A stretch of 64,000 bases of DNA from an uncultured Treponema sp. (GCA_934699065.1 CAKUWD010000001.1:9071-73070); one strand, 5' to 3'. Positions 1 through 10,202 are shown, counted from the stretch's first letter. The notes: generated by a model from the sequence alone, not told the origin. Made by a program: numbers and translations.

Positions 1-3
1 ATA

Positions 4-49
4 TTTTACCGAATCATAAGCACCTCGCAATGAGAGCAATTCGGTAAAA
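4..49. repeat. Inverted repeat downstream of secY
   Basis: Perfect 11-base arms at 4-14 and 39-49 enclose a 24-base loop, 65 bases beyond the secY stop on the minus strand. It could be an attenuator or processing hairpin before the next spc gene, which lies outside the window. No T-run is visible, so I do not call it a terminator. No rpmJ start can be read in 1-113. Confidence 0.4.
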
Positions 50-113
50 GATAATATATCACATATTCCCAGTTCTTTTCTACTGCTAATTCACGAAATT
101 CTTAGATTTTTTT

Positions 114-1448
114 CTAGAGACTTCGTGATCTGATTTTGCCCTTCTTTGTAAGTCCTTCATGGTGATGCATCTTAAGAAGCGCTTCAACCTGACTCATTGT
201 ATCAAGATCAACACCAATCAAAATGATAAGTGAAGTTCCTCCCATAAGCTGACTGATTGACTGTGGGAATCCAAACCAGCTCTGAATGAGGGTTGGAATA
301 ATAGCAATCAAAGCAAGGAACAATGCACCAGGTAATATAAGTCTATTCAATATTTTTGCAAGATACTCTTCTGTTTTATCTGTGCGTACATTCGGAATGG
401 AGCCGCCGTTTTCACGAATGTTCTTTGCGATTTCAGTAGGGTTCAGGGTTACCTGAGTGTAGAAGTATGCAAAGAAGATAATAAGAGTAACAAGCAATAT
501 ATTATACCAAATTCCGTTAGGAGTAAGAACTCTTGCGACAGAACCAAGCCATCTTGCAGAATTTTCTCCCTTTGCGACTGACTGAACAAACATCAAAGGC
601 ATTGTAAGAATTGAGTTTGCAAAAATCAAAGGAATAACATTTGAAGGGTTTACTTTGAAAGGAATATATGTGCTCTGTCCGCCATACATTTTTCTTCCTA
701 CAACACGTTTTGCATAGTGTACAGGAATCTTTCTCTGACCTGATTCTTCAAAAATTACCAGTCCGATAATTGCAATGAACATGATGATTACAAGGATAAC
801 AAACACAAGCTGAATCTCGCCTGCTTTTACTTTCTGTGAAAGCTCAACAATTGCATTAGGTAAGCGGGCTACGATACCTGCAAAGATCATCATTGAAATA
901 CCATTTCCAATACCACGAGCTGTAATCTGGTCGCCTAACCAAACAGTAACCATAGAACCAGTTGTAACAGTTACAAGGAAAAGAGCCTTAAAAGCCATCT
1001 TATTCTCGAGAACGATACAACCAGGGATACTGTTTGCATAAACAGACATACCCCAGGCCTGGATAACACAGACAATGATTGTTCCGATACGTGTATACTG
1101 AGCAATCTTTCTCTGGCCACCATCTTCCTGAGATATACGTTTAAGTGACGGGAAAATAATCACAGCAAGCTGCATAATAATCTGCATAGAGATATAAGGC
1201 ATTACACCAAGCATCAAGATAGAGAAGTTAGAGAAAGCTCCTCCTACGAAGAAGTCCATGTAACTGGCGAATGCATTCTTATTCTGCGCAGCTAAATCGT
1301 CAAAGTATTTAATAAGAACATTTGCATCAATTCCTGGTACTGTAAGAACAGATCCCAAACGGAAAACTGCCAGAATCAGGAAAGTAAAGAACAAACGGTC
1401 TCTTATTTCTTTAACTTTAAACATATTTATAATTGGATTGCTTGCCAT
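114..1448 (-). CDS. secY: Preprotein translocase subunit SecY
   Basis: 444-aa polytopic inner-membrane protein, the channel of the Sec translocon. About ten hydrophobic segments are visible, and the N-terminal part contains the plug region VLTVPGIDANVL that is typical of SecY. Length matches the family. The ATG at 1448 has a GGAG seven bases upstream. It follows rplO by 13 bases, the usual end of the spc cluster. Its partner SecE is encoded at 24548-24730 in the same window. Confidence 0.97.
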   Translation of the reverse strand: MASNPIINMFKVKEIRDRLFFTFLILAVFRLGSVLTVPGIDANVLIKYFDDLAAQNKNAFASYMDFFVGGAFSNFSILMLGVMPYISMQIIMQLAVIIFPSLKRISQEDGGQRKIAQYTRIGTIIVCVIQAWGMSVYANSIPGCIVLENKMAFKALFLVTVTTGSMVTVWLGDQITARGIGNGISMMIFAGIVARLPNAIVELSQKVKAGEIQLVFVILVIIMFIAIIGLVIFEESGQRKIPVHYAKRVVGRKMYGGQSTYIPFKVNPSNVIPLIFANSILTMPLMFVQSVAKGENSARWLGSVARVLTPNGIWYNILLVTLIIFFAYFYTQVTLNPTEIAKNIRENGGSIPNVRTDKTEEYLAKILNRLILPGALFLALIAIIPTLIQSWFGFPQSISQLMGGTSLIILIGVDLDTMSQVEALLKMHHHEGLTKKGKIRSRSL

Positions 1449-1461
1449 GTTCTACTCCGCC

Positions 1462-1944
1462 TTATTTTGCTTCTTCAGCAGATGCTTCAGCAGTTTTTAC
1501 TGAACCACCAGCCTTTTCGATTTTTGCTTTTGCAGATTCAGAAACTTTATCAACGACAACGTTCAATTTCTTTGTAACTTCGCCGTTTCCAAGAATCTTT
1601 ACGAGTGGGTTACTCTTCAAAGAAAGGAATCCCTTTTCTGCGAGAGCAGCCTTATCTACAGTAGCACCATCATCGAATTTTGCATCAAGCAATTCTACAT
1701 TGATACAAACGTATTCTTTCTTGAAAGGATAGTTTGAGAAACCTTTACGAGCGATACGTCTGTAAAGAGGCATCTGTCCGCCTTCAAATCCTACATAAGG
1801 ACCAGCCTTACCAGAACGTGACTGCTGACCTTTATTACCCTTACCAGCAGTTGTACCGAGTCCAGAAGAAGAACCACGACCAACACGCTTAGGATTTTTG
1901 TTAGCACCCTGAGGAGCGCTAAGAATTGGATTGTATTCTGCCAT
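1462..1944 (-). CDS. rplO: 50S ribosomal protein L15
   Basis: 160 aa. The Gly/Arg/Lys-rich N-terminal tail (RVGRGSSSGLGTTAGKG) that threads into 23S rRNA is characteristic. The C-terminus carries an Ala/Glu/Lys-rich extension (EASAEEAK) beyond the usual about 145 residues. It sits between rpmD and secY as in most spc operons, with a one-base gap after rpmD that implies translational coupling. Confidence 0.97.
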   Translation of the reverse strand: MAEYNPILSAPQGANKNPKRVGRGSSSGLGTTAGKGNKGQQSRSGKAGPYVGFEGGQMPLYRRIARKGFSNYPFKKEYVCINVELLDAKFDDGATVDKAALAEKGFLSLKSNPLVKILGNGEVTKKLNVVVDKVSESAKAKIEKAGGSVKTAEASAEEAK

Positions 1945-1945
1945 T

Positions 1946-2128
1946 TTAGATCTCCTCTACCTTTACCAAGTGTGATACAGCAGCAACCATACCGCGAACA
2001 GCGTCTGTGTCTGGGAGAGTGTTAGAAGAAGAAATCTTCTTAAGTCCAAGACTGCGAACAGTTGCCTTTTTCTCAGGCTTCTGTCCAATTACGCTTTTAA
2101 TTAATGTAACTTTCAACTGTTTAGCCAT
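1946..2128 (-). CDS. rpmD: 50S ribosomal protein L30
   Basis: 60 aa, full length for bacterial L30. The core VTLIKSVIGQKPEKKATVR and the later GMVAAVSHLVKVEEI match the family, a small mixed alpha/beta protein of the large subunit. It is three bases from rpsE and one base from rplO, so it is translated within the polycistronic spc message. Confidence 0.95.
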   Translation of the reverse strand: MAKQLKVTLIKSVIGQKPEKKATVRSLGLKKISSSNTLPDTDAVRGMVAAVSHLVKVEEI

Positions 2129-2131
2129 ACA

Positions 2132-2647
2132 TTAACCCCACAACTCGTCAAGAGTTTTACCTCTATTGGCAGCAACCTTCTTAGCATCCATAAGCTTTGA
2201 GATAGCATCGAATGTAGCACGTACTACATTAACTGCTGAGTTAGACCCCAAAGACTTAGACTGAACGTCTGTTGCACCAGCTGCATCCATAATTGCACGT
2301 ACAGTACCACCAGCGATAATTCCAGTACCGGAACAAGCTGGCTTAAGCAATACTTCAGAACTCTTGTATTTTCCAATGATTTCGTGTGGCAAAGTGCCGT
2401 TCTTCATAGGAATTACAACAAGATTTCTCTTTGCACGATCAATACTCTTCTTAATAGCTTCAGATACGTCATTAGCTTTACCAAGTCCGTATCCTACGCG
2501 ACCTTTTCCATCTCCAACAACAGTAAGAGCAGAGAAAGACATACGACGTCCACCCTTTACAGTCTTACATGTTCTGTTAAGAGTTACGAGTTTTTCTACG
2601 AACTCCTTCTCTTTTGGATCTTTATCAAAGTTTTTCTGATGTTCCAT
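2132..2647 (-). CDS. rpsE: 30S ribosomal protein S5
   Basis: 171 aa. The N-terminal double-stranded-RNA-binding fold has the GDGKGRVGYGLGKAND signature, followed by the S5 C-terminal domain (GTGIIAGGTVRAIMDAAG). S5 acts in decoding accuracy and lines the mRNA entry site. The N-terminus before the fold (MEHQKNFDKDPKEKEFVEK) is ordinary for the family. The TAG of rplR ends eight bases upstream of its ATG. Confidence 0.97.
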   Translation of the reverse strand: MEHQKNFDKDPKEKEFVEKLVTLNRTCKTVKGGRRMSFSALTVVGDGKGRVGYGLGKANDVSEAIKKSIDRAKRNLVVIPMKNGTLPHEIIGKYKSSEVLLKPACSGTGIIAGGTVRAIMDAAGATDVQSKSLGSNSAVNVVRATFDAISKLMDAKKVAANRGKTLDELWG

Positions 2648-2655
2648 AATAACTC

Positions 2656-3018
2656 CTAGAATTCGATACCAGCTTTACGGGCACCATCAGCGAAAGCTTT
2701 TACAACACCATGGTACAAGTAACCATTTCTGTCGAAAACAACTTTAGAGATGTTCTTTTCCTTAAGGCGTGAACCAAAAGCTTCACCGAGCTTTGCAGCA
2801 CCTTCAGTATTAGGCTTAATTGCTGCAAATTCTTTTTCCAAAGTTGAAATTGAAGCTAAAGTTTTTCCTTCATTATCATCAATTACCTGTACTGAAATGT
2901 TCTTATTACTGCGTGTGATAGACATTCTAGGTCTTTCTGCAGTTCCGAAAAGTGACTTACGGATATGAATCTTTCTGTGCAAGCGTTTTCTGTTTTTATC
3001 GTTCATTTTCTTAAACAT
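2656..3018 (-). CDS. rplR: 50S ribosomal protein L18
   Basis: 120 aa, a 5S rRNA-binding protein. The basic N-terminus ([18 protein letters not shown]) and C-terminal [19 protein letters not shown] are typical. The ATG at 3018 has AGGTGA nine bases upstream. An internal ATG at 3006 lacks a ribosome binding site and is less likely. Confidence 0.96.
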   Translation of the reverse strand: MFKKMNDKNRKRLHRKIHIRKSLFGTAERPRMSITRSNKNISVQVIDDNEGKTLASISTLEKEFAAIKPNTEGAAKLGEAFGSRLKEKNISKVVFDRNGYLYHGVVKAFADGARKAGIEF

Positions 3019-3029
3019 ATAGCTTCACC

Positions 3030-3569
3030 TTATTTAACACCAGTCTTACCGACTTTACGTCTGATAACTTCTGTCTCATAGCGGATACCCTTTCCTTTGT
3101 AAGGTTCAGGTTTGCGCAATTTACGAATCTGAGAACAGAATTCTCCAACCAACTGCTTGTCGATACCTGTTACAGTCAATTTTCCATCTGGAGTTGCAAC
3201 AACTGTAAGTCCGTCAGGAATAATTGCAATGTAGTCACTTGAGTAACCCAGGTTCATTACAAGTTCTTTACCTTTTACTTCTGCACGGTAACCAACACCA
3301 GTAATTACAAGTGTTTTTGTGAATCCATCAGTAACACCCTTTACCATGTTGTTGATAAGGCTTCTGTAAAGTCCATGATAAGCATTAGTCTGCTTAGCAT
3401 CGTTCTTAGTTGTAAGAAGAACTTCGCTTCCTTCAACTTTGATTTCGATTTCATCATGGAAACTCTGCTTGAGTTCGCCTTTTGGTCCTTTTACAGAAAT
3501 AAGACCATTTGCTACTGTAACTGTAACGCCTGCTGGAATAGCAACAGGAAGCTTACCTACTTTAGACAT
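3030..3569 (-). CDS. rplF: 50S ribosomal protein L6
   Basis: 179 aa made of two related L6 folds. The C-terminal signature [11 protein letters not shown] is present. L6 lies near the factor-binding region of the large subunit close to the sarcin-ricin loop. A strong AGGAGGA motif lies just ahead of the ATG. It is placed between rpsH and rplR as in the canonical spc order. Confidence 0.97.
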   Translation of the reverse strand: MSKVGKLPVAIPAGVTVTVANGLISVKGPKGELKQSFHDEIEIKVEGSEVLLTTKNDAKQTNAYHGLYRSLINNMVKGVTDGFTKTLVITGVGYRAEVKGKELVMNLGYSSDYIAIIPDGLTVVATPDGKLTVTGIDKQLVGEFCSQIRKLRKPEPYKGKGIRYETEVIRRKVGKTGVK

Positions 3570-3584
3570 TTCTTCCTCCTCCTA

Positions 3585-3983
3585 TTACCAAACAGTACAT
3601 ACCAATTCGCCACCAACCATCTTTTCAGAAGCTTTCTTACCAGTTGTTACACCAGCAGAAGTTGAAACGATGATTGTACCATATCCGTTATAAACACGTG
3701 GCAAATCTTTGTAGCCAGAATAAACACGGCGACCTGGTGTAGAAATTTTCTTAACACCATGGATTACCGGATTATTATCATCATCATATTTCAAGAAAAT
3801 ACGAAGTGTGTTCTTTCCTTCTTCCTGAATCTTCTTAAAGTTTTTGATGTATCCTTCTGTCTTGAGAATCTTAACGATTTCAAGCTTAAGTTTTGATGCA
3901 GGAACATCTACTTTCTCGTGGCGGGCCATAGCCGCATTACGAACCTTTGTGAGCATGTCTGCTACTGGATCTGATGCACTCAT
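3585..3983 (-). CDS. rpsH: 30S ribosomal protein S8
   Basis: 132 aa; begins [17 protein letters not shown], a classic S8 N-terminus, and ends with the GGELVCTVW motif of the family. S8 binds the central domain of 16S rRNA, and in enterobacteria it also represses spc translation at the rplE start. Whether that happens here cannot be read from the sequence. Confidence 0.97.
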   Translation of the reverse strand: MSASDPVADMLTKVRNAAMARHEKVDVPASKLKLEIVKILKTEGYIKNFKKIQEEGKNTLRIFLKYDDDNNPVIHGVKKISTPGRRVYSGYKDLPRVYNGYGTIIVSTSAGVTTGKKASEKMVGGELVCTVW

Positions 3984-3992
3984 TTCTATCTC

Positions 3993-4178
3993 CTACCAAC
4001 TAGATTTTGTTACGCCAGGAAGCTGGCCTTCGCTTGCCAATTTGCGGAAGCAGATACGACACATCTTAAACTTACGCAAATATCCACGTGGACGACCGCA
4101 AATCTGACAGCGATTGTACTGTCTTGTTGCATACTTAGGTTTGCGGGCTGCTTTAATTAACAATGATTTCTTTGCCAT
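3993..4178 (-). CDS. rpsN: 30S ribosomal protein S14, zinc-binding short form
   Basis: 61 aa, the short type-Z S14. A zinc ribbon is formed by Cys24, Cys27, Cys40 and Cys43 (CQIC and CRIC). The long zinc-free paralogue is not present in this window. It sits between rplE and rpsH, the standard position, seven bases after the rplE stop. Confidence 0.97.
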   Translation of the reverse strand: MAKKSLLIKAARKPKYATRQYNRCQICGRPRGYLRKFKMCRICFRKLASEGQLPGVTKSSW

Positions 4179-4185
4179 ACTTCAC

Positions 4186-4737
4186 CTACTTGCGGAAAGG
4201 CATATTGAACTTTGTAAGAAGTGACTTAGCTTCAGCATCAGTATTTGCACTTGTTACAAAAGTGATATTCATACCAGCAATCTTTGTAATCTTATCAAAG
4301 TCGATTTCTGGGAATATCAACTGCTCAGTAATACCAACAGAGAAATTTCCGTGTCCGTCAAAACCAGTTGCTTTGATTCCGCGGAAATCCTTAATACGTG
4401 GGAACGCAACATTAATGAGACGATCAAGGAACTCATACATAATGTCACCACGCAATGTTACCATTGCACCCACTTCATTGCCCTCACGCAATTTGAAGTT
4501 AGCGATACTCTTCTTTGCCTTTGTCTTAACAGCCTTCTGACCTGTTATTGCAGTCAAGTCAGCTACTGCGGCATCAAGGAGTTTCTTATTTGTGAGAGCT
4601 TCACCAACACCCATACTTACAACAATCTTCTTAATTGCAGGAATCTGCATCGGAGTTGTATAGCTGAACTCTTTCATAAGAGCCGGTGCGATTTCGTCTT
4701 TATAGACTTTCTTAAGCCGAGGTACGTAATTTGCCAT
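4186..4737 (-). CDS. rplE: 50S ribosomal protein L5
   Basis: 183 aa, a 5S rRNA-binding protein. I place the start at ATG 4737 ([16 protein letters not shown]), which overlaps the rplX stop by one base and fits the family N-terminus. A frame six residues longer exists but would lie inside rplX. The C-terminus [13 protein letters not shown] segment ([19 protein letters not shown]) is typical of L5. Confidence 0.96.
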   Translation of the reverse strand: MANYVPRLKKVYKDEIAPALMKEFSYTTPMQIPAIKKIVVSMGVGEALTNKKLLDAAVADLTAITGQKAVKTKAKKSIANFKLREGNEVGAMVTLRGDIMYEFLDRLINVAFPRIKDFRGIKATGFDGHGNFSVGITEQLIFPEIDFDKITKIAGMNITFVTSANTDAEAKSLLTKFNMPFRK

Positions 4738-5051
4738 TACAGAACATCTCCACATTTACGACAAACGCGAACTTTTTTATCGCCGTCGATTTTATAACCA
4801 ATTTTTGTAGCACCGCATTTTTTACATACGATTGCTACATTTGAAATATTAAGAGGAGCTTCGATCTCAGCGATACCGCCCTGATCCTGCTGACTCTTCT
4901 TTTTCATTGCCTTCTTTACGATATTTACACCAGAAACAACAACACGTTCTTTCTTGAGGTCAACGCGAACAACTTCTCCACGCTTTCCCTTATCTTTTCC
5001 GGCAATTACTTCTACTGTATCGTTCTTGCGGATTTTTGATTTAGTCAACAT
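4737..5051 (-). CDS. rplX: 50S ribosomal protein L24
   Basis: About 104 aa. The KOW segment ([18 protein letters not shown]) initiates 50S assembly by binding 23S rRNA. The C-terminus adds a zinc-ribbon-like tail with CKKC and CRKC, a variant found in many bacteria. The ATG at 5051 has AAGGAG eight bases upstream. An in-frame ATG two codons earlier would be only about two bases from that site. Confidence 0.94.
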   Translation of the reverse strand: MLTKSKIRKNDTVEVIAGKDKGKRGEVVRVDLKKERVVVSGVNIVKKAMKKKSQQDQGGIAEIEAPLNISNVAIVCKKCGATKIGYKIDGDKKVRVCRKCGDVL

Positions 5052-5063
5052 ATTCATTACTCC

Positions 5064-5432
5064 TTAAAGAACTTCCGGAGCGAGTGAAATGATCTTCATA
5101 AAGTCCATATCACGGAGCTCGCGAGCTACAGGTCCGAAAATACGCTTTCCCTTAGGGTTCTTGCTATCGTCAACGATAACACAAGCGTTATCATCAAAAC
5201 GAATGTAAGTTCCGTCTGGGCGACGGTATTCTTTTGCCTGACGTACAATTACAGCTTTCTCAATTGTACCCTTTTTGATAGTAGATGTAGGAATTGCATC
5301 CTTAATAGCTACTACTACGATATCGCCGATACCAGCGTATCTGCGATGTGAACCGCCGATAACCTTAATACACTGAGCAATTTTAGCTCCAGAGTTATCA
5401 GCAACTGTCATACATGACTGCATCTGAATCAT
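5064..5432 (-). CDS. rplN: 50S ribosomal protein L14
   Basis: 122 aa; the N-terminus [17 protein letters not shown] and the C-terminal [19 protein letters not shown] are diagnostic. L14 forms an intersubunit bridge and is the docking site of the silencing factor RsfS. Length is exactly typical. It lies between rpsQ and rplX in standard order. Confidence 0.97.
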   Translation of the reverse strand: MIQMQSCMTVADNSGAKIAQCIKVIGGSHRRYAGIGDIVVVAIKDAIPTSTIKKGTIEKAVIVRQAKEYRRPDGTYIRFDDNACVIVDDSKNPKGKRIFGPVARELRDMDFMKIISLAPEVL

Positions 5433-5449
5433 AATTCTAACTCCTTCGC

Positions 5450-5725
5450 TTATTTAGCACGCTCAATGATTTCAGCTACACGCCAGCACTTATTCTTGCT
5501 GAGTGGGCGACATTCAACGATACGTACTGTATCACCTACATGTGCATCATTTGTTTCATCATGTGCCATGTACTTCTTAGATCTTGTTACATATTTCTTG
5601 TAAAGACGATCCATTTTCTTTGATGAAATTGTTACAACAACAGTCTTATCCATCTTGTCTGATGTAACAAGTCCAACAAATGAACGTTTTGCAGTCTTTA
5701 CAGTCTGAACAGCATTCTCTTCCAC
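5450..5725 (-). CDS. rpsQ: 30S ribosomal protein S17
   Basis: 91 aa with the OB-fold core [16 protein letters not shown] and the late [19 protein letters not shown] motif. It is a primary 16S rRNA-binding protein. The N-terminal ten residues ([10 protein letters not shown]) extend slightly beyond the minimal family. It starts ten bases after rpmC. Confidence 0.96.
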   Translation of the reverse strand: MEENAVQTVKTAKRSFVGLVTSDKMDKTVVVTISSKKMDRLYKKYVTRSKKYMAHDETNDAHVGDTVRIVECRPLSKNKCWRVAEIIERAK

Positions 5726-5735
5726 GGTTCAGCTC

Positions 5736-5948
5736 CTACTTATTCTCGCCGGCGAGTTCTTTCGCACGGATAAACGTATTAAGGCGTGCGATTTCGCGGC
5801 GCATAGTACGTTTCTGCATTGGGTTATCTACATGGGAAATTACCATCTTGAAACGGAGATCCATGTATTCCTTTTTCAACTCATCACGTTTAGCTACGAG
5901 TTCTTTATAAGACAGTTCTTTATCGTTCTTTTTCTTTGAATCAGCCAT
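5736..5948 (-). CDS. rpmC: 50S ribosomal protein L29
   Basis: About 70 aa, two long helices with the family core LRFKMVISHVDNP and MRREIARLNTFIRAKE. The ATG at 5948 is preceded by a good AGGAGGAAT. A frame twelve residues longer would reach into rplP and lacks support. L29 borders the polypeptide exit tunnel and helps bind SRP and trigger factor. Confidence 0.95.
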   Translation of the reverse strand: MADSKKKNDKELSYKELVAKRDELKKEYMDLRFKMVISHVDNPMQKRTMRREIARLNTFIRAKELAGENK

Positions 5949-5958
5949 CTTATTCCTC

Positions 5959-6378
5959 CTAGTCGCGTGTTGGCTTGTAAGCAATCTTTGTTATAACTGG
6001 AAGCTTATCAGCTGCAAGCTCAAGAGCTCTGTGTGCAAGCTTAATATCTACGCCTCCAACTTCGAACAAAATCATACCCGGTTTGATAACAGCTGCCCAG
6101 TGATCTGGAGCACCCTTACCCTTACCCATACGAACTTCAGCTGGTTTCTTTGTAATAGGCTTGTCTGGGAAAATACGAATCCAAACATTTCCTTTACGAT
6201 CCAACTTACGGTTGATGGCAACACGGGCTGCCTCGATTACTCTGGCATCAAGCCAGGTTGGCTCCATTGCAACAAGTGCAATCTCGCCAAAATCAATGTT
6301 ATTATCGCGTGTCGCATTTCCTTTTTCACGACCGCGCTGTACCTTACGGTGAATTACTCTTTTTGGACTAAGTGGCAT
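5959..6378 (-). CDS. rplP: 50S ribosomal protein L16
   Basis: 139 aa; begins [16 protein letters not shown]. The conserved [20 protein letters not shown] segment appears as [20 protein letters not shown]16 organises the A-site region of 23S rRNA. It lies between rpsC and rpmC and is separated from rpsC by two bases. Confidence 0.97.
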   Translation of the reverse strand: MPLSPKRVIHRKVQRGREKGNATRDNNIDFGEIALVAMEPTWLDARVIEAARVAINRKLDRKGNVWIRIFPDKPITKKPAEVRMGKGKGAPDHWAAVIKPGMILFEVGGVDIKLAHRALELAADKLPVITKIAYKPTRD

Positions 6379-6380
6379 AA

Positions 6381-7124
6381 CTAACTCCTTGCCTTTTTAG
6401 CAGGTTCAGAACCCTCAGTCTTTTCAGCTGCCTGACGAGCTGGACGTCTTGGTTTCTTAACGAGCTGACCAGCATCTTCGTTGTGATCGATACCGTAGTT
6501 CATACCATTGTAAACCCATACCTTAATACCGATTTTACCGTATGTAGTAAGAGCTTCGTATGTACCATAGTCGATATCAGCACGAAGTGTATGAAGAGGA
6601 ACTCGTCCTTCCTTGTGCTCTTCAGTACGAGACATATCTGCTCCACCGAGACGACCACTAAGACGAACCTTTACACCCTGTGCACCAGCACGCATAGCGT
6701 TGCTTACAGCCTGCTTCATAGCCTTGCGGAATGAACCACGACCTACAAGCTGACGACCAATATTCTGAGCAATCAAGTTTGCGTTCAAGTCAGCGCGCTT
6801 GATTTCCTTAATCTTGATCTGAACTTTCTTTGTAAGCTGCTTCTGAATATCTGCACTAATCTTTTCGATTGATGCACCTTTAACACCAATAATTACACCT
6901 GGGCGAGCTGTGTGAATTACGATTGTAACGCGCTGTGGATGGCGAACAATCTCAATCTCAGCTATATCAGCATTTTTACATTCTGGAAGATCAGCAACCA
7001 TCTTACGAATTTTGATGTCTTCAAGAACTAAATCTGCATATTCACGTGGATCTGCATACCAGCGTGACTGCCATGTTTTGTTTACGCCAAGGCGCAAACC
7101 AATAGGATTAACTTTCTGTCCCAC
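6381..7124 (-). CDS. rpsC: 30S ribosomal protein S3
   Basis: About 247 aa: KH type-2 RNA-binding domain ([14 protein letters not shown]) followed by the S3 C-terminal domain, with an Ala/Lys-rich tail. I choose GTG at 7124 ([13 protein letters not shown]), which matches the near-universal MGQKVNP start, follows the rplV stop by one base and has a GGGGG run upstream. An in-frame ATG eight codons earlier lies inside rplV. S3 shapes the mRNA entry tunnel. Confidence 0.95.
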   Translation of the reverse strand: MGQKVNPIGLRLGVNKTWQSRWYADPREYADLVLEDIKIRKMVADLPECKNADIAEIEIVRHPQRVTIVIHTARPGVIIGVKGASIEKISADIQKQLTKKVQIKIKEIKRADLNANLIAQNIGRQLVGRGSFRKAMKQAVSNAMRAGAQGVKVRLSGRLGGADMSRTEEHKEGRVPLHTLRADIDYGTYEALTTYGKIGIKVWVYNGMNYGIDHNEDAGQLVKKPRRPARQAAEKTEGSEPAKKARS

Positions 7125-7125
7125 T

Positions 7126-7482
7126 TTATTCCCCCGCCTTCTCGTCAACGATGACGGTAATATGACACATACGCTTCAAAAGCTGATCTGCACGACCACG
7201 TGCGCGGAACCAAACTCTCTTGAGTCTTGGACCTTCATCAACTCTAATTTCTTTTACGTAAAGCATATCTTCATCCAACTTACTGTTCTGGTTAAGTGCA
7301 TTTGCAGCAGCAGACTTCAAAGTAGCACTAATCAAAGTTGCACCTTTCTGTGGCATGTTTGCCAAGATAGCCATAGCTTCAGTATAGGATTTCTGATTAA
7401 TTACATGAGCAACTGGGCGAACCTTTGTTGGAGATGCAATCAGGAACTTAGAAGTGGCTACATAACCTTTTTTCTCAGCCAT
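7126..7482 (-). CDS. rplV: 50S ribosomal protein L22
   Basis: 118 aa from ATG 7482 ([13 protein letters not shown]) with AGGTGG five bases ahead. A GTG three codons upstream is also possible. The signature [20 protein letters not shown] lies near the exit-tunnel hairpin. Its beta-hairpin lines the nascent-peptide tunnel, where macrolide-resistance changes occur in other bacteria. Confidence 0.96.
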   Translation of the reverse strand: MAEKKGYVATSKFLIASPTKVRPVAHVINQKSYTEAMAILANMPQKGATLISATLKSAAANALNQNSKLDEDMLYVKEIRVDEGPRLKRVWFRARGRADQLLKRMCHITVIVDEKAGE

Positions 7483-7498
7483 AATATCCACCTATTTA

Positions 7499-7780
7499 TT
7501 AGCCTTTAGAGGCAGTTTTGTCTGAACCACCATGGCCCTTGAATGTACGAGTTGGTGCAAATTCACCAAGCTTGTGTCCAACAAGGTTTTCTGTAATATA
7601 CACAGGAATCCATGATTTACCATTATAAACAGAGATTGTATTACCTACCATCTCTGGGATTATTGTTGAGCAGCGAGAATATGTTTTAATCATTTTTCTG
7701 TCTGCTTCTTTATTCATTGCCTGAACCTTTTTGTAAAGTGATTTCTCTACGAAAGGTCCTTTCTTAACAGATCTTGACAC
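7499..7780 (-). CDS. rpsS: 30S ribosomal protein S19
   Basis: 93 aa; begins [15 protein letters not shown], and the conserved [17 protein letters not shown] block is intact. S19 contacts the 16S head and tRNA A/P region with S13. It lies between rplB and rplV in canonical S10-operon order. Confidence 0.97.
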   Translation of the reverse strand: MSRSVKKGPFVEKSLYKKVQAMNKEADRKMIKTYSRCSTIIPEMVGNTISVYNGKSWIPVYITENLVGHKLGEFAPTRTFKGHGGSDKTASKG

Positions 7781-7797
7781 GATTATCTCCTCTGCGA

Positions 7798-8622
7798 CTA
7801 CTTCTTACGACGACTAACAATGAACTTGCTAGAAGTCTTTCTCTTGTTACGAGTCTGGTAACCTTTACAAGGCTGTCCCCAAGGAGTAACTGGGTTACGT
7901 CCCTTACCAGCACCTTCACCACCACCAAGTGGATGATCAACCGGGTTCATAGCCATACCGCGTACTGTAGGGCGGATACCCATCCAGCGTTTATGACCGG
8001 CTTTACCAAGCTTAACGTTCATGTGCTCTTCGTTTCCTACAACACCGATTGTAGCGTAGCACTTTCCGTTAATCTTTCTCATTTCACTTGAAGGCAAGCG
8101 AACGATAACGTAGTCACCTTCGCGACCTGCAATCATTGCACTAGCACCAGCAGAACGAACAAGCTGTCCACCCTGACCAAGTGTCAATTCAATGTTATGA
8201 ATAGTGAAACCAACTGGAATTGCATTCAGAGGAAGTGCATTTCCAACTGTTGGAGCTGCGTTTTCGCCAGAAATAATCTTCTGACCAACCTGCAAGCCCT
8301 TTGGAGCGATGATATAACGTTTATCACCGTCTGCATAATAAATCAAAGCGATGTTAGCACTTCTGTTTGGATCGTATTCGATTGTCTTTACGGTTCCAGG
8401 AATTCCATGCTTATCACGCTTGAAATCTATATCACGATAGCGTCTCTTGTGACCGCCGCCCTGATGACGTACAGAAATACGACCACCAGCTCCGCGTCCG
8501 GCATGAGACTTACGACCTGACACCAAAGTTTTCTCGGGTCTATCAGTTGTCAGTTCGTCACGACGCAAGTCAACACGTCCACGTGTACCTGCTGTCATTG
8601 GCTTAAATACTTTAAGAGCCAT
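7798..8622 (-). CDS. rplB: 50S ribosomal protein L2
   Basis: 274 aa; an OB-fold and SH3-like domain protein needed for subunit association and peptidyl transfer. The invariant [19 protein letters not shown] loop with the functionally important His is intact. The C-terminal basic tail ([15 protein letters not shown]) is normal. Confidence 0.97.
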   Translation of the reverse strand: MALKVFKPMTAGTRGRVDLRRDELTTDRPEKTLVSGRKSHAGRGAGGRISVRHQGGGHKRRYRDIDFKRDKHGIPGTVKTIEYDPNRSANIALIYYADGDKRYIIAPKGLQVGQKIISGENAAPTVGNALPLNAIPVGFTIHNIELTLGQGGQLVRSAGASAMIAGREGDYVIVRLPSSEMRKINGKCYATIGVVGNEEHMNVKLGKAGHKRWMGIRPTVRGMAMNPVDHPLGGGEGAGKGRNPVTPWGQPCKGYQTRNKRKTSSKFIVSRRKK

Positions 8623-8648
8623 TTTATATCCCCTTAATTCCTACCAGA

Positions 8649-8933
8649 TTATACACCTTCGAAAGCTGCAATTGTTTCGCCTTCAGCGAGACGAACGATA
8701 GCTTTCTTGTAAGATGCTGTACGACCTGGTCTTCCACGAAGTCGTTTCATTTTTCCAAGCACATTCATTGTTGTGCAGTCAACTACCTTTACCTTAAACA
8801 AGCGTGTAACAGCTTCTTTAATCTGTGTCTTTGTAGCATCAGGGCGAACGATGAATACATATTTGTTCTGTTCGCGCAACATGCTTGCCTTTTCAGAAAC
8901 AACAGGCCTAATAAGAATATCTTCGTAATTCAT
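8649..8933 (-). CDS. rplW: 50S ribosomal protein L23
   Basis: 94 aa; the family core ILIRPVVSEKASMLREQNKY is followed by IKEAVTRLFKVKVVDCTTMN. L23 is the tunnel-exit docking site for trigger factor and SRP. Its first base overlaps the rplD stop region by one base, so the two are translationally coupled. Confidence 0.96.
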   Translation of the reverse strand: MNYEDILIRPVVSEKASMLREQNKYVFIVRPDATKTQIKEAVTRLFKVKVVDCTTMNVLGKMKRLRGRPGRTASYKKAIVRLAEGETIAAFEGV

Positions 8934-9571
8934 TATTTAGCCTCCTTATCTTCAGCATAAAAGTCAGACAGATTTTTTACAGCTGATTCAAGGATAATTA
9001 CCTTGCGTCCGTAGAACAATGTGTGAGCCTCAAGACGGTTGTAAGCAAGGAATGAGAGGTTAGGAATATTGCGTCCTGCCTGTTTAATCTTTGCGTCATC
9101 ATCTTTAAGAATCAAAACTGTTCTTTCGTCCTTAGCAAAATTGTTAAGAATAGCTGCCAAGTCCTTTGTTTTACCGCTTTCAACAGTAAAATCTTCTACA
9201 ACTGTAAGTCTGTCACCCTGAGCATGTGCACTCAAGATTGACTTCATAGCAAGTCTCTTTTCTTTCTTTGGAATTGAATAGCTGAAATCTCTTGGTTTTG
9301 GTCCGAAAATTGTACCACCACCTACTGTAATTGGAGACTTCTTATCACCACGACGTGCGTTACCAGTTCCCTTCTGCTTATAAGGCTTATTATTAGAACC
9401 ATGAACTTCTGCACGAGTTTTTGTACAAGCAGTACCAACACGTTTGTTAGCTAATTCATTTGTAATAGCGTAATAGATTACGTCGTCATTAACTGGAAGA
9501 CCGAATACTTTATCATCAAGATTGATTGTACGCAGCTCTTTACCAGAAGTTGAATATACTTTCTTTTCCAT
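8933..9571 (-). CDS. rplD: 50S ribosomal protein L4
   Basis: 212 aa. The tunnel-loop region (KQKGTGNARRGDKKSPITVG) and the C-terminal L4 domain are visible. In enterobacteria L4 is the autoregulator of the S10 operon. No L4 leader equivalent is obvious here, because the promoter lies upstream of tuf instead. Confidence 0.96.
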   Translation of the reverse strand: MEKKVYSTSGKELRTINLDDKVFGLPVNDDVIYYAITNELANKRVGTACTKTRAEVHGSNNKPYKQKGTGNARRGDKKSPITVGGGTIFGPKPRDFSYSIPKKEKRLAMKSILSAHAQGDRLTVVEDFTVESGKTKDLAAILNNFAKDERTVLILKDDDAKIKQAGRNIPNLSFLAYNRLEAHTLFYGRKVIILESAVKNLSDFYAEDKEAK

Positions 9572-9581
9572 ATTCTATCTC

Positions 9582-10202
9582 CTATTTCTTTACTGCGGAC
9601 TTAACGATGAGTGTACAGTCCTTATTTCCAGGAACAGCACCACGAACCATAATTACCTTGAGCTCTGGATCAACTTTAACAATCTTCAGATTCTGCACAG
9701 TAACTCTTTTGAATCCCATGTGTCCAGGAAGCTTAATATTCTTGAATGAGTGACCTGGAGTTGTACATTCTCCTGTACCACCCGGCTCACGATGGAACTT
9801 AGAACCGTGTGTAGCACGTCCACCATGGAAGCCCCATCTCTTCATAACACCCTGGAAACCCTTACCTTTTGATGTAGCTGTTACGTCGAGGAAACGGCTA
9901 CCTTCAAAGAGCTCAAGACCAACAACATCTCCAATGTTTACTTCTTTTTCGAAGTTGCGGAACTCTTTCAAGTGACGCTTTGGAGTAATGTTTTCTGGGA
10001 ATTGTCCGGCATATGCTTTGCTTGCTCTTGAAGCTTTCATATCATCAAGACCAAGAACAACTGCATCATAACCGCAATTTTCCTTTGTTTTCTTGGCAAC
10101 AACAACATTAGGCTCGACCTGGATTACGGTTACTGGTGTCAGATTTCCGCTTTCGTCGAATATCTGTGTCATGCCAACTTTCTTTGCAATCAGACCTTTC
10201 AT
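9582..10202 (-). CDS. rplC: 50S ribosomal protein L3
   Basis: 206 aa; begins MKGLIAKKVGMTQIFDESG, and the central loop GVMKRWGFHGGRATHGS reaches towards the peptidyl-transferase centre. It is an early assembly protein. It is separated from rpsJ by 126 bases, an unusually wide gap for the S10 cluster. Confidence 0.97.
   Translation of the reverse strand: MKGLIAKKVGMTQIFDESGNLTPVTVIQVEPNVVVAKKTKENCGYDAVVLGLDDMKASRASKAYAGQFPENITPKRHLKEFRNFEKEVNIGDVVGLELFEGSRFLDVTATSKGKGFQGVMKRWGFHGGRATHGSKFHREPGGTGECTTPGHSFKNIKLPGHMGFKRVTVQNLKIVKVDPELKVIMVRGAVPGNKDCTLIVKSAVKK

Noticed and set aside
1..113. rpmJ after secY
   Set aside because: No frame with the L36 Cys/His pattern is present in the available 113 bases.
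4351..4797. 148-codon plus-strand frame over rplE/rplX
   Set aside because: Antisense shadow of ribosomal protein genes.
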